64,000 nt of DNA from Streptomyces spectabilis. GTDB taxonomy: Bacteria > Actinomycetota > Actinomycetes > Streptomycetales > Streptomycetaceae. Positions 7,644-15,676 of this stretch are shown piece after piece; positions within the stretch are counted from its first letter, which is position 1; each line of letters opens with the position of its first letter. The notes beneath the pieces were generated by a model, which searched no databases, was not told the origin of the DNA, and saw only the letters and a list, made by a program, of their open reading frames with translations. The position numbers and the translations under genes were made by a program. The DNA is taken from contig NZ_CP023690.1 of NCBI RefSeq assembly GCF_008704795.1, positions 5,032,501-5,096,500 on the forward strand, given 5' to 3'.

Positions 7644-8929
7644 GCAGTCCGAAGGAGCGCACAGTGCCGCGTCTCGACCCCCTCGGGCGGGGGCTCCAGC
7701 GCGTCACCGCGCAGGCCCTCGGTCCGTACCAGTCCGCGGTGGTCCGCATCGGCTTCGCGGCGACGTGGCTGCTGTTCCTGCTGCGCGAACTGCCGCACCG
7801 CGACGAGCTGTACGGGCCCGACAGCCCGTGGGGCTGGGACATGGCACGGCAGCTGATCTCCGAGAACGACGCGTTCACGGTGCTCATGTGGTCCGACGCG
7901 CAGCTCTGGTTCGAGTTCGTCTACGGCTTCGCCGTGCTCACCAGCGCGCTGCTCCTCGTGGGGTGGCGTACGCGGACCATGTCCGTGCTGTTCATGATCG
8001 GCGTCCTCTCGCTGCAGAACCGCAGCATCTTCATGGGCGACGGCGGTGACAACGTCATCCATCTGATGGCGATCTACCTGGTGTTCACGCGCTGCGGCCA
8101 GGTGTGGTCCCTGGACGCGCGACGGCGGGCACGCGCGCGTGCGGACGGCACCGAGCAGGCGGACGGGGCGTGGCGCGTGGACCGGGTGGGCCCCGTGCTG
8201 TGGGCGGTGCTCGGGACCGCGCTGGCCCTCGTGACGGGCATGGATGAGCTCGGCTGGTTCTGGCTGGTGCTCTTCTGGGGTCTGTGGGCCTCCCAGGGGC
8301 TGTGGTGGGCCGCCGGACGGTACGCGCCGCGCGGAGCGCAGCGGCTGCTGCTCGACGTCGTCGCCAACCTCGCGCACAACGCGGCCCTGCTCGTGATCAT
8401 GGTCGAGGCGTGTCTGATCTACGCGACGGCGGGCTGGTACAAGATCCAGGGGAGCCGCTGGCAGGACGGGACGGCGGTCTACTACCCGCTGAACCTGGAC
8501 TACTTCTCGCCCTGGCCCACACTGTCCGAGCTGCTGTCCTCGCACGGCGTGATGATCCTGATCATCACCTACGGGACGGTGATCGTGCAGGTCGCCTTCC
8601 CGTTCACCCTGCTCAACCGGCGCGTGAAGAACGTGCTGTTGACGCTGATGATCTGTGAGCACGCCGTCATCGCGGTGGTCCTCGGCCTCCCGTTCTTCTC
8701 GCTCGCGATGATCGCGGCCGACGCGGTGTTCCTGCCGACGTCGTTCCTGCGGCGGGTCGGGTCGTGGGTGGCACGCGCGCGTGGGGCGCTGTCCGCCCGT
8801 CTGCCGCTGTCGCGCCTCTCCCGGGGCTCCCGCCTCTCCCGGGGTCCTGCGGCGCCGGAGACGGCCCCGCAGGGCGGTCAGAGCGCCCAGGAGAGCGCCG
8901 AGCACGCGCGCGTAGGCTTCGGTGCATGA
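7640..8929 (+). CDS. HTTM-domain multi-pass membrane protein (vitamin K-dependent gamma-carboxylase-like)
   Basis: An integral membrane protein of about 429 residues with seven or more hydrophobic helices. It shows the horizontally transferred transmembrane (HTTM) domain features: an early VRIGFAATWLLFLLRELPHR, then RSIFMGDGGDNVIHLMAIYL and a later YATAGWYKIQGSRWQDG. This domain is shared with the vitamin K-dependent gamma-glutamyl carboxylase, but most bacterial members have no proven activity. GTG 7640 overlaps the DUF5819 stop; GTG 7664 is an alternative with a better ribosome site (GAAGGAG six bases before it). The last 45 residues are low-complexity and cytoplasmic. It is coupled by ATGA to the downstream methyltransferase. 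Confidence 0.85.
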   Translation: MSSPKERTVPRLDPLGRGLQRVTAQALGPYQSAVVRIGFAATWLLFLLRELPHRDELYGPDSPWGWDMARQLISENDAFTVLMWSDAQLWFEFVYGFAVLTSALLLVGWRTRTMSVLFMIGVLSLQNRSIFMGDGGDNVIHLMAIYLVFTRCGQVWSLDARRRARARADGTEQADGAWRVDRVGPVLWAVLGTALALVTGMDELGWFWLVLFWGLWASQGLWWAAGRYAPRGAQRLLLDVVANLAHNAALLVIMVEACLIYATAGWYKIQGSRWQDGTAVYYPLNLDYFSPWPTLSELLSSHGVMILIITYGTVIVQVAFPFTLLNRRVKNVLLTLMICEHAVIAVVLGLPFFSLAMIAADAVFLPTSFLRRVGSWVARARGALSARLPLSRLSRGSRLSRGPAAPETAPQGGQSAQESAEHARVGFGA

Positions 8930-9729
8930 GCGGTACGGATGAGGGCGGCGGGCCGGGCACGGCGGACGCGGTGCGCGGGTGGCGGGAGCTCGCCGGGACG
9001 TCGGTGCTGCTGGACGGCTTTCACGCGCTGAAGCACGCGCTGCGCTTCGGCGCGCGCGTCCCGGTGGCGCTGACGAGCGACAAGGCGGCCGCGCTCGCCC
9101 TCGCGGCGGACCTCGCGCCGGATGTCGCGGACGCGCTCGACGCGCTGCTCGCCGAGACCGACGACGCGACGCTGCGCGCCCTGGTGCCCCGGCTGCACCC
9201 CACAGCGGTGGCCGCCCTGGCGGTCCGCCCGTCCCGTGCGGCCAACCTGGAGGTGCTGGCGAGCAGGCCGCGGACCGCGCCCGTGATCGTCCTCGACGAT
9301 CCGCGCAACCTCGGCAACGCCGGGGCGGTGATCCGGCTCGCCGCCGGCTTCGGCGCGACGGGCGTGGTGACGACCGGCACGCTCGACCCCTGGCATCCCA
9401 CGGTGGTCCGCGGCGGTGCGGGGCTGCACTTCGCCACGGCCGTGGAGCGCCTGGACATCGCTGAGCTGCCCCCGGGCCCGGCGTTCGCGCTCGACGCCGA
9501 GGGCGAGGACATCCGGGGTCTTAAGCTCCCCGACGACGCCGTCCTCGCCTTCGGGTCCGAGCGCAGCGGCCTGTCCCCGGAGCTGCGTGCGCGCGCCGAG
9601 CACCTGGTGTCCCTGCCGATGCGGCCGCAGGTGTCCAGCTACAACCTGGCGACGAGCGTCGGCATGGCGCTGTTCCACTGGTCGTCGCTCCACGGCCCGG
9701 CGGGCGGGCTGCCGGGGGCGCAGGACTGA
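8926..9729 (+). CDS. TrmH/SpoU-family RNA 2'-O-ribose methyltransferase
   Basis: A 267-residue SPOUT-class methyltransferase. The three family motifs are visible: DDPRNLGNAGAVIRLAAGFG (motif 1), VLAFGSERSGLS (motif 2) and SYNLATSVGMALFHW (motif 3), which form the knotted AdoMet site. An N-terminal RNA-binding extension precedes them. The substrate, tRNA or rRNA, cannot be decided. The ATG overlaps the HTTM stop as ATGA, so a soluble RNA enzyme is translated from the same message as two membrane proteins of unknown function. It is followed by an inverted repeat and the convergent paaN gene. Confidence 0.88.
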   Translation: MSGTDEGGGPGTADAVRGWRELAGTSVLLDGFHALKHALRFGARVPVALTSDKAAALALAADLAPDVADALDALLAETDDATLRALVPRLHPTAVAALAVRPSRAANLEVLASRPRTAPVIVLDDPRNLGNAGAVIRLAAGFGATGVVTTGTLDPWHPTVVRGGAGLHFATAVERLDIAELPPGPAFALDAEGEDIRGLKLPDDAVLAFGSERSGLSPELRARAEHLVSLPMRPQVSSYNLATSVGMALFHWSSLHGPAGGLPGAQD

Positions 9730-9735
9730 GCCTCC

Positions 9736-9769
9736 GCCCCGGGGGCCGGGCCGCTTCCGGGCCCGGGGC
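9736..9769. terminator. GC-rich inverted repeat between trmH-like gene and paaN
   Basis: GCCCCGGG (9736-9743) pairs with CCCGGGGC (9762-9769), with further partial pairing inside, between two convergent genes. It may serve both. Confidence 0.45.
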
Positions 9770-9776
9770 CGCTCGC

Positions 9777-11468
9777 TCACGCCTCCTTGCGGATCTCCAC
9801 CACCCGGAAGCGGTTGGCCACGAAGGCGCTGTCGCACAGCGCGGCGTTCGCCGCCGGGTTGCCGCCGGAGCCGTGGAAGTCCGAGAACGCCGCGGTCTGG
9901 TTCACATAGACCCCGCCGGTCAGGTTCAGTGACAGCTGGGCGCTCTCGTCCAGGCAGGCCTCCTCGACGGCGGAGGAGACGTCGTCGGACGTGGTGTACG
10001 CGCCGACCGTCATGGCGCCCTTGTCGCGCACCGTGCGCCGCAGCAGGTCCACCGCGTCCGCCGCGGAGTCCACGGCGACGGCGAACGACACCGGGCCGAA
10101 GCACTCGCTCAGATACGCGGCCTCGGCGTCCGGCTTCGCACCGTCCAGCTTCACGATCACCGGGGTGCGCACCACGGCGTCCGGGAACTCCGGGTTGGCG
10201 ATCTCCCGTGAGGGCAGGGCGACTTCGCCGATGCCGGGCGCGGCCTCCAGGCGGGCCTTCACGTCCGGGTTGACCAGGGCGCCCAGGATGCCGTTGGCCC
10301 GGGCGTCGTCGCCCAGGAGGCCGCTCACCGCGCCGGCGAGGTCCGTGACCACCTCGTCGTACGACTTGGCGCCCGCGTCCGTCGCGATGCCCTCGCGCGG
10401 GATGAGGAGGTTCTGCGGGGTCGTGCACATCTGACCGCTGTACAGCGACAGGGAGAAGGCGAGGTTCGCCAGCATGCCCTTGTAGTTGTCGGTCGACTCG
10501 ATGACGACCGTGTTCACACCGGCTTTCTCCGTGTAGACCTGGGCCTGGCGGGCGTGGGTCTCCAGCCAGTCGCCGAAGGACGTGGAGCCCGTGTAGTCGA
10601 TGATCTTGATTTCGGGGCGGACGGCGAGGGTCTTGGCGATGCCTTCGCCGGGGCGCTCGGCGGCGATCGCGACCAGGTTCGGATCGAAGCCCGCCTCGGT
10701 GAGCACCTCGCGGGCGACCCGCACGGTCAGGGCGAGCGGGAGCACCGCGCGCGGGTGGGGCTTCACCAGGACCGCGTTGCCCGTGGCGAGGGAGGCGAAG
10801 AGTCCGGGGTAGCCGTTCCACGTCGGGAAGGTGTTGCAGCCGATCAGCAGGGCGATGCCGCGGCCGACCGGGGTGAAGCGCTTGGTGAGGACCAGGGGGT
10901 CGCGCTTGCCCTGGGGCTTGTTCCACTCGGCGGTGCCCGGGGTGCGGGACTGCTCGGCATAGGCATACGCCACCGCCTCCAGGCCCCGGTCCTGGGCGTG
11001 CGGGCCGCCCGCCTGGAACGCCATCATGAAGGCCTGGCCGCTGGTGTGCATGACCGCGTGCGCGAACTCGTGCGTGCGGGCGCTGATGCGGGAGAGGATC
11101 TCCAGACAGACCGCCGCGCGCGCCTCGGCGCCCGCGTCGCGCCAGGCGCGCAGGCCCGCGCGCATTGCGGGGAGCAGGGTGTCCACGTCCGGGTGCGGAT
11201 ACGTGATGCCCAACTCGGGGCCGAAGGGGGAGACTTCCGCGCCCGTCCAGTCGTCGGTGCCGGGCTGGTCGAGGTCGAATCGGCCGTTCAGGAGGGACTC
11301 GAAGGCGGTCTTGCCTTCCGGCAGGCTCAAGCTGCCGTTCTCCCCATAGGCCTTGGGGTGCTCGGGGTGCGGCGACCAGTACGCGCGCGTGCTGATGGCC
11401 TCAAGGGCCTGGTCGAGCGTGGGCCGGTGCTTGGCGATCAGCTGGTGCGCGGTGAGTTCGGCGGCCAT
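9777..11468 (-). CDS. paaN: PaaN, phenylacetate-pathway aldehyde dehydrogenase
   Basis: A 563-residue enzyme of the actinobacterial PaaN type: an NAD(P)-dependent aldehyde dehydrogenase fold without the MaoC hydratase domain of the fused E. coli PaaZ. It should oxidise the semialdehyde formed on ring opening of oxepin-CoA. Visible features are the N-terminal HQLIAKHRPTLDQALEAI typical of the family, the cofactor region FDPNLVAIAAERPGEGIAKT and the catalytic Cys region SLYSGQMCTTPQNLLIP. ATG 11468 gives the family's usual length. It is divergent from the 3-hydroxyacyl-CoA dehydrogenase, with a shared PaaR-type operator between them. Confidence 0.9.
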   Translation of the reverse strand: MAAELTAHQLIAKHRPTLDQALEAISTRAYWSPHPEHPKAYGENGSLSLPEGKTAFESLLNGRFDLDQPGTDDWTGAEVSPFGPELGITYPHPDVDTLLPAMRAGLRAWRDAGAEARAAVCLEILSRISARTHEFAHAVMHTSGQAFMMAFQAGGPHAQDRGLEAVAYAYAEQSRTPGTAEWNKPQGKRDPLVLTKRFTPVGRGIALLIGCNTFPTWNGYPGLFASLATGNAVLVKPHPRAVLPLALTVRVAREVLTEAGFDPNLVAIAAERPGEGIAKTLAVRPEIKIIDYTGSTSFGDWLETHARQAQVYTEKAGVNTVVIESTDNYKGMLANLAFSLSLYSGQMCTTPQNLLIPREGIATDAGAKSYDEVVTDLAGAVSGLLGDDARANGILGALVNPDVKARLEAAPGIGEVALPSREIANPEFPDAVVRTPVIVKLDGAKPDAEAAYLSECFGPVSFAVAVDSAADAVDLLRRTVRDKGAMTVGAYTTSDDVSSAVEEACLDESAQLSLNLTGGVYVNQTAAFSDFHGSGGNPAANAALCDSAFVANRFRVVEIRKEA

Positions 11469-11558
11469 GAGGGACCAACTCCTCGTCGAGTCAGCTCTCC
11501 TTCGAGCTGGCGAGCTGGGCAGGGGCAGTGGGCAGGAACAGCTGGACAGAGCTAGAGT

Positions 11559-11574
11559 AACCGAACGATCGGTC
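11559..11574. promoter_or_regulatory. PaaR-type operator between paaN and the 3-hydroxyacyl-CoA dehydrogenase
   Basis: AACCGAACGATCGGTC matches ACCGNNCGNNCGGT exactly and differs from the complement of the paaA site at one position. It lies in the 195-base divergent promoter region. A DnaA-box-like TGTGGAAAA follows at 11598-11606. Confidence 0.7.
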
Positions 11575-11663
11575 GGGACAAGAGGGTCTGCCAAAGCTGT
11601 GGAAAACCGCCCCCTCCCACCCCGAACCCCTGGCCAAGACCCTTGTGCGGGAGGATCGCGAGC

Positions 11664-13178
11664 ATGACAGCACTCGATCTCAGCAGCCCGGTCGCCGTGG
11701 TCGGCACCGGCACCATGGGCCAGGGCATAGCCCAGGTCGCGCTGGTGGCGGGACACCCGGTGCGGCTGTACGACGCCGTGCCCGGCTTCGCGAAGACGGC
11801 GGCCGAGGCGATCACCGCCCGCCTGGACCGGCTCGTGGCCAAGGGCCGCCTCGACGCGGACGCCCGTGCCGCCGCTGCCGGGCGCCTCCAGGCCGTCGAC
11901 GGCCTGGCCGAGCTGGCCGGATGCGGACTCGTGGTCGAGGCGGTCCTGGAGCGACTGGACGTCAAACAGAAGCTGTTCCAGGACCTGGAGAGCGTCGTCT
12001 CCGAGGACTGTCTGCTCGCGACGAACACCTCCTCCCTGTCCGTGACCGCCATCGCGGGCGCGCTGACCAGGCCCGGCCGCTTCGTGGGACTGCACTTCTT
12101 CAACCCGGCGCCGCTACTGCCCCTCGTCGAGGTCGTCAGCGGCTCCGCGACCGACGAGACGGCCGCCACGCGCGCGTACGACACGGCGAGGGCCTGGGGC
12201 AAGACGCCGGTGCGCTGCGCCGACACCCCCGGGTTCATCGTCAACCGCGTCGCGCGCCCCTACTACGCCGAGGCGCTGCGCGCGCATGAGGAGCGGGCCG
12301 CGGACCCGGCGACGATCGACGCCGTGCTGCGCGAGTGCGGCGGCTTCAAGATGGGCCCCTTCGAGCTCACGGACCTCATCGGCCAGGACGTGAACGAGGC
12401 CGTCACGCGCTCGGTGTGGGAGTCCTTCTTCCAGGACCCCAAGTTCACGCCGTCCCTCGCCCAGCGCCGTCTCGTCGAGTCGCGCCGCCTGGGGCGCAAG
12501 TCGGGGCAGGGCTGGTACGCGTACGGCGACGACGCGCCGCGCGCCGAGCCGCACACCGCCGAGCCCGCCGACGCGCCGGCGTCCGTCACCCTGCGCGGCG
12601 AGCTGTTCCAGGCCGCGGCGCTGGTCGGGCTCATCGAGGCCGCGGGCATCCGCGTGGACCGCGAGGAGTCCGCGCGGGCGCCGTACCCGGGCTGGATCGA
12701 GCTGCCCGGCGGGGCGCGTCTCGCCCTCGTCTCCGGCTCGTCCGTGCACGCCATGGCGGAGCCCACGATCGAGTTCGACCTGGCCCTCGACTACGCGAGC
12801 GCCACCAGGGTCGCGCTCGCCCGTGACGTGCGCGTGAGCGACCAGGACCTCAGCGAGGCCGTGGGACTCTTCCAGGCGCTCGGCAAGAAGGTCAGCGTCA
12901 TCCGCGCGACCCCGGGCATGATCGTGGCCCGTACCGTCGCGATGCTCGTCGACTTCGCGCACGACGCCGTCGCGCGCGAGGTGGCCGACGCGGACGACGT
13001 CGACACCGCCATGCGCCTGGGCGTCAACTACCCGCGCGGACCGCTCTCCTGGGGAGCCTCACTCGGCCTCTACTGGGTGGCCCAGTTCCTCGACGACGTG
13101 CACAGCGAGTACCCCTCGGGGCGCTACGCCCCCTCTCCGGGGCTGCGCCTCGCGGCCGCTCAGGAGGAGAACGGATGA
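11664..13178 (+). CDS. paaH: 3-hydroxyacyl-CoA dehydrogenase (PaaH type)
   Basis: A 504-residue NAD-dependent enzyme with the Rossmann fingerprint VGTGTMGQGIAQ near residue 15, the 3HCDH_N domain to about 185 (LHFFNPAPLLPLVEVV) and two copies of the C-terminal helical domain, the second from about 400. The two-repeat layout is that of PaaH/PaaC, which oxidises 3-hydroxyadipyl-CoA in the lower phenylacetate pathway. Fatty-acid or butanoate-type roles are also possible. ATG 11664 begins MTALDLSSPVAVVG; a few upstream codons are open but lack family character. It is translationally coupled to the TetR gene (ATGA). Confidence 0.88.
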   Translation: MTALDLSSPVAVVGTGTMGQGIAQVALVAGHPVRLYDAVPGFAKTAAEAITARLDRLVAKGRLDADARAAAAGRLQAVDGLAELAGCGLVVEAVLERLDVKQKLFQDLESVVSEDCLLATNTSSLSVTAIAGALTRPGRFVGLHFFNPAPLLPLVEVVSGSATDETAATRAYDTARAWGKTPVRCADTPGFIVNRVARPYYAEALRAHEERAADPATIDAVLRECGGFKMGPFELTDLIGQDVNEAVTRSVWESFFQDPKFTPSLAQRRLVESRRLGRKSGQGWYAYGDDAPRAEPHTAEPADAPASVTLRGELFQAAALVGLIEAAGIRVDREESARAPYPGWIELPGGARLALVSGSSVHAMAEPTIEFDLALDYASATRVALARDVRVSDQDLSEAVGLFQALGKKVSVIRATPGMIVARTVAMLVDFAHDAVAREVADADDVDTAMRLGVNYPRGPLSWGASLGLYWVAQFLDDVHSEYPSGRYAPSPGLRLAAAQEENG

Positions 13179-13768
13179 CCACGGCGAGACGTGACACCTA
13201 CACCCCGCAGACCCTGCTCGAAGTCGCCGTGCGGGTCTTCAACGAGCGCGGCTACGACGGCACGTCCATGGAGCACCTCTCCAAGGCTGCCGGCATCTCC
13301 AAGTCGTCGATCTACCACCACGTCGCGGGCAAGGAGGAGCTGCTGCGGCGCGCGGTGAACCGGGCGCTCGACGGCCTCTTCGCGGTCCTCTCCGAAGAGC
13401 ACGCGCGCGTGGGCAGGGCGGTGGACCGCCTGGAGTACGTCACGCGTCGCACCGTCGAGGTGCTGGTGGACGAGCTGCCCTATGTGACGCTGCTGCTGCG
13501 CGTACGGGGCAACACCGACACCGAGCGTTGGGCGATGGAGCGGCGCAGGGACTTCGACCACCAGGTCGCGGCCCTCCTCAAGGAGGCCGCGGCGGACGGC
13601 GACCTGCGCTCGGACGTCGAGCTGCGCCTCGCCACCAGGCTGCTCTTCGGAATGATCAATTCCGTCGTGGAGTGGTACCGGCCGGACAGCCGTGGTGCCG
13701 CCGACGGGGCGGAAATCGCCGACGCGGTCGTGCGGTTGGCGTTCGCGGGGCTGCGTACGGACGGCTGA
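13175..13768 (+). CDS. paaR: TetR-family regulator, probable PaaR
   Basis: A 197-residue TetR repressor. The N-terminal helix-turn-helix spans about 12-58, with the recognition segment AAGISKSSIYHHVAGKEELL; the rest is an all-helical ligand domain. Its ATG overlaps the stop of the 3-hydroxyacyl-CoA dehydrogenase, and the promoter of that operon contains the ACCGNNCGNNCGGT palindrome. Autoregulation and control of paaABCDE, paaN and perhaps bkdABC is therefore the simplest reading. In known systems PaaR responds to phenylacetyl-CoA. The name is inferred from context; the HTH alone does not prove orthology. Confidence 0.75.
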   Translation: MTTARRDTYTPQTLLEVAVRVFNERGYDGTSMEHLSKAAGISKSSIYHHVAGKEELLRRAVNRALDGLFAVLSEEHARVGRAVDRLEYVTRRTVEVLVDELPYVTLLLRVRGNTDTERWAMERRRDFDHQVAALLKEAAADGDLRSDVELRLATRLLFGMINSVVEWYRPDSRGAADGAEIADAVVRLAFAGLRTDG

Positions 13769-13774
13769 GGACGG

Positions 13775-13810
13775 CCGGTACGCCGACGGCTGAAACCGTC
13801 GGCGTACCGG
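13775..13810. terminator. Bidirectional terminator between paaR and bkdR
   Basis: CCGGTACGCCGACGG and its perfect complement form a 15-bp stem with a 6-base loop (CTGAAA) between convergent genes. Confidence 0.85.
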
Positions 13811-13831
13811 TCGGCGCGCACCGTCCGCGCC

Positions 13832-14332
13832 TCAGCCCTCCGTCTCCAGGTCGTCCTCCTCGAAGACCAGCAGCGTGCGCGTGCTCAGGACTTCGGGGAT
13901 GGACTGGAGGCGGGTAAGGACCAGCTCGCGCAGTGCGCGCGTGTCGGGCGTGTGCACCAGGAGCAGTACGTCGAAGTCGCCGCTGACCAGGGCGATGTGG
14001 GACGCCCCCGGCAGGGTGCGCAGCTGGTCGCGGACCGTGCGCCAGGTGTTCTGGACGATCTTCAGGGTGATATATGCGGAAGCGCCCTGGCCTGCCCTTT
14101 CGTGGTTGATCCGGGCGCCGAAGCCGCGGATGACACCGTCCTCGATGAGCCGGTTGATGCGCGCGTAGGCGTTCGCCCGCGACACATGGACGCGCTCCGC
14201 CACGGAACGTATCGAGGCGCGACCGTCCGTGTGCAGGATCTGCAGGATGTCGCGGTCGATGGCGTCCAGCGGACGGGGCGGTGGTTCCGGTCGGCCCCCG
14301 TCCTGCCTGTCGGCCATTCGTTCAGCTGCCAT
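13832..14332 (-). CDS. bkdR: Lrp/AsnC-family regulator BkdR
   Basis: A 166-residue Lrp-type regulator. A variable 20-residue N-terminus is followed by the HTH (LDAIDRDILQILHTDGRASI, then VSRANAYARINRLIEDGVI) and the RAM/effector-binding domain with LVSGDFDVLLLV. It is divergent from the first branched-chain 2-oxoacid dehydrogenase operon, the usual place of bkdR in Streptomyces, and should control that operon in response to branched-chain amino acids or oxoacids. ATG 14332 is preferred; ATG 14317 is an alternative. A 19-bp inverted repeat starts 20 bases upstream of the start and is the likely autoregulatory site. Confidence 0.9.
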   Translation of the reverse strand: MAAERMADRQDGGRPEPPPRPLDAIDRDILQILHTDGRASIRSVAERVHVSRANAYARINRLIEDGVIRGFGARINHERAGQGASAYITLKIVQNTWRTVRDQLRTLPGASHIALVSGDFDVLLLVHTPDTRALRELVLTRLQSIPEVLSTRTLLVFEEDDLETEG

Positions 14333-14351
14333 GTCCCCCCGCCTCCTTACC

Positions 14352-14370
14352 ATGGACGTAATGCGTCCAT
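14352..14370. promoter_or_regulatory. Inverted repeat upstream of bkdR (probable Lrp/BkdR operator)
   Basis: ATGGACG-taatg-CGTCCAT has perfect 7-bp arms and a 5-base spacer. Its size and symmetry suit an Lrp-family dimer. Confidence 0.6.
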
Positions 14371-14371
14371 C

Positions 14372-14405
14372 CCAGGCTGTGCAGAACCGTTTGTCCACAG
14401 CCTGG
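14372..14405. promoter_or_regulatory. Inverted repeat containing a DnaA box, bkdR-bkdA intergenic region
   Basis: CCAGGCTGTG (14372-14381) pairs with CACAGCCTGG (14396-14405). TTGTCCACA (14391-14399), the preferred Streptomyces DnaA box, overlaps the right arm. It could be a second regulator site, a DnaA site or a transcript hairpin. Confidence 0.45.
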
Positions 14406-14432
14406 AGGTGCCTGTAGCCAAAATGTGCCAAC

Positions 14433-14448
14433 GACCGAACAATCGGTA
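14433..14448. promoter_or_regulatory. PaaR-type operator upstream of bkdABC
   Basis: GACCGAACAATCGGTA matches ACCGNNCGNNCGGT except for one base (CG to CA in the centre) and lies 86 bases before the bkdA start. Confidence 0.6.
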
Positions 14449-14533
14449 GGTGAGGCGCATCACATCGCCGCGCCTCTTTTGCAGCTCCCACGAGGAGACC
14501 GCTTCCCTCAGCATCCCCCCAGGAGGTGCCGTC

Positions 14534-15676
14534 ATGACGGTCATGGAGCAGCGGGGCGCCTATCGACCCGCCCCGCCCCCCGCATGGCAGCTCAGGACCG
14601 ACCCTGAGCCGCTGCTGCCCGACGCGGCGCCGTTCCGGGTGCTCGGCACCGAGGCCGCGGCCGAGGCGGACGCGCAGCTGCTGCTGCGCCTCCACGCCGA
14701 ACTGGTCCGCGGGCGTCGGTACAACACGCAGGCGACGGCCCTGACCAAGCAGGGCAGGCTCGCGGTGTACCCGTCCAGCACCGGCCAGGAGGCGTGCGAG
14801 ATCGCCGCCGCGCTCGCCCTGGAGGAGCGCGACTGGCTCTTCCCCAGCTATCGGGACACCCTCGCGGCCGTCGCGCGCGGCCTCGACCCGGTGCGCGCCC
14901 TGACGCTCCTGCGCGGCGACTGGCACACCGGGTACGACCCGCGTGAGCACCGGATAGCGCCCCTGTGCACGCCGCTCGCGACCCAGCTTCCGCACGCGGT
15001 GGGCCTCGCGCACGCCGCGCGCCTGAAGGGCGACGACGTGGTCGCGCTCGCCATGGTCGGCGACGGCGGCACCAGCGAGGGCGACTTCCACGAGGCGCTG
15101 AACTTCGCGGCCGTGTGGCGGGCGCCGGTGGTCTTCCTCGTGCAGAACAACGGCTTCGCGATCTCCGTGCCGCTGGACAAGCAGACGGCCGCCCCCTCCC
15201 TGGCGCACAAGGCCGTGGGCTACGGCATGCCGGGCCGCCTGGTGGACGGCAACGACGCGGTCGCGGTGCACCAGGTGCTCAGCGAGGCCGTGCGGCACGC
15301 GCGCGAAGGCGGCGGCCCCACGCTCGTGGAAGCGGTGACGTACCGCATGGAGGCGCACACCAACGCGGACGACGCCACGCGCTACCGCGAGGACGACGAG
15401 GTCGCGGCCTGGCGCGACCACGACCCGGTCCTGCTCGTGGAGCGGGAGCTGACCGCGCGCGGGCTGCTCGACGAGGACCGCGCCGCCACGGTGCGCGAGA
15501 ACGCCGAGGCGATGGCGGCGGACCTGAGGGAACGGATGAACCAGGACCCCGAGCTCGACCCGATGGACCTGTTCACCCACGTGTACGCCGAGCAGACCTC
15601 CCAACTGCGCGAGCAGGCAGCGCAGCTGCGGGCCGAGCTGGAGGCCGAGAACGAGTCGGACGGAGCAGCCCGATGA
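14534..15676 (+). CDS. bkdA: Branched-chain 2-oxoacid dehydrogenase E1 alpha subunit (operon 1)
   Basis: A 380-residue thiamine-diphosphate-dependent E1 alpha subunit. The ThDP/Mg motif is visible as GDGGTSEGDFHEALNFAAVW followed by QNNGFAISVP, and the phosphorylation-loop region TYRMEAHTNADDATRY is typical. With E1 beta it decarboxylates 2-oxoisovalerate, 3-methyl-2-oxovalerate and 2-oxoisocaproate, supplying branched acyl-CoA starters for membrane lipids and polyketides. ATG 14534 is preceded by AGGAGGTG, a strong ribosome site. It is first of three coupled genes; BkdR and a PaaR-like site are upstream. Confidence 0.92.
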   Translation: MTVMEQRGAYRPAPPPAWQLRTDPEPLLPDAAPFRVLGTEAAAEADAQLLLRLHAELVRGRRYNTQATALTKQGRLAVYPSSTGQEACEIAAALALEERDWLFPSYRDTLAAVARGLDPVRALTLLRGDWHTGYDPREHRIAPLCTPLATQLPHAVGLAHAARLKGDDVVALAMVGDGGTSEGDFHEALNFAAVWRAPVVFLVQNNGFAISVPLDKQTAAPSLAHKAVGYGMPGRLVDGNDAVAVHQVLSEAVRHAREGGGPTLVEAVTYRMEAHTNADDATRYREDDEVAAWRDHDPVLLVERELTARGLLDEDRAATVRENAEAMAADLRERMNQDPELDPMDLFTHVYAEQTSQLREQAAQLRAELEAENESDGAAR

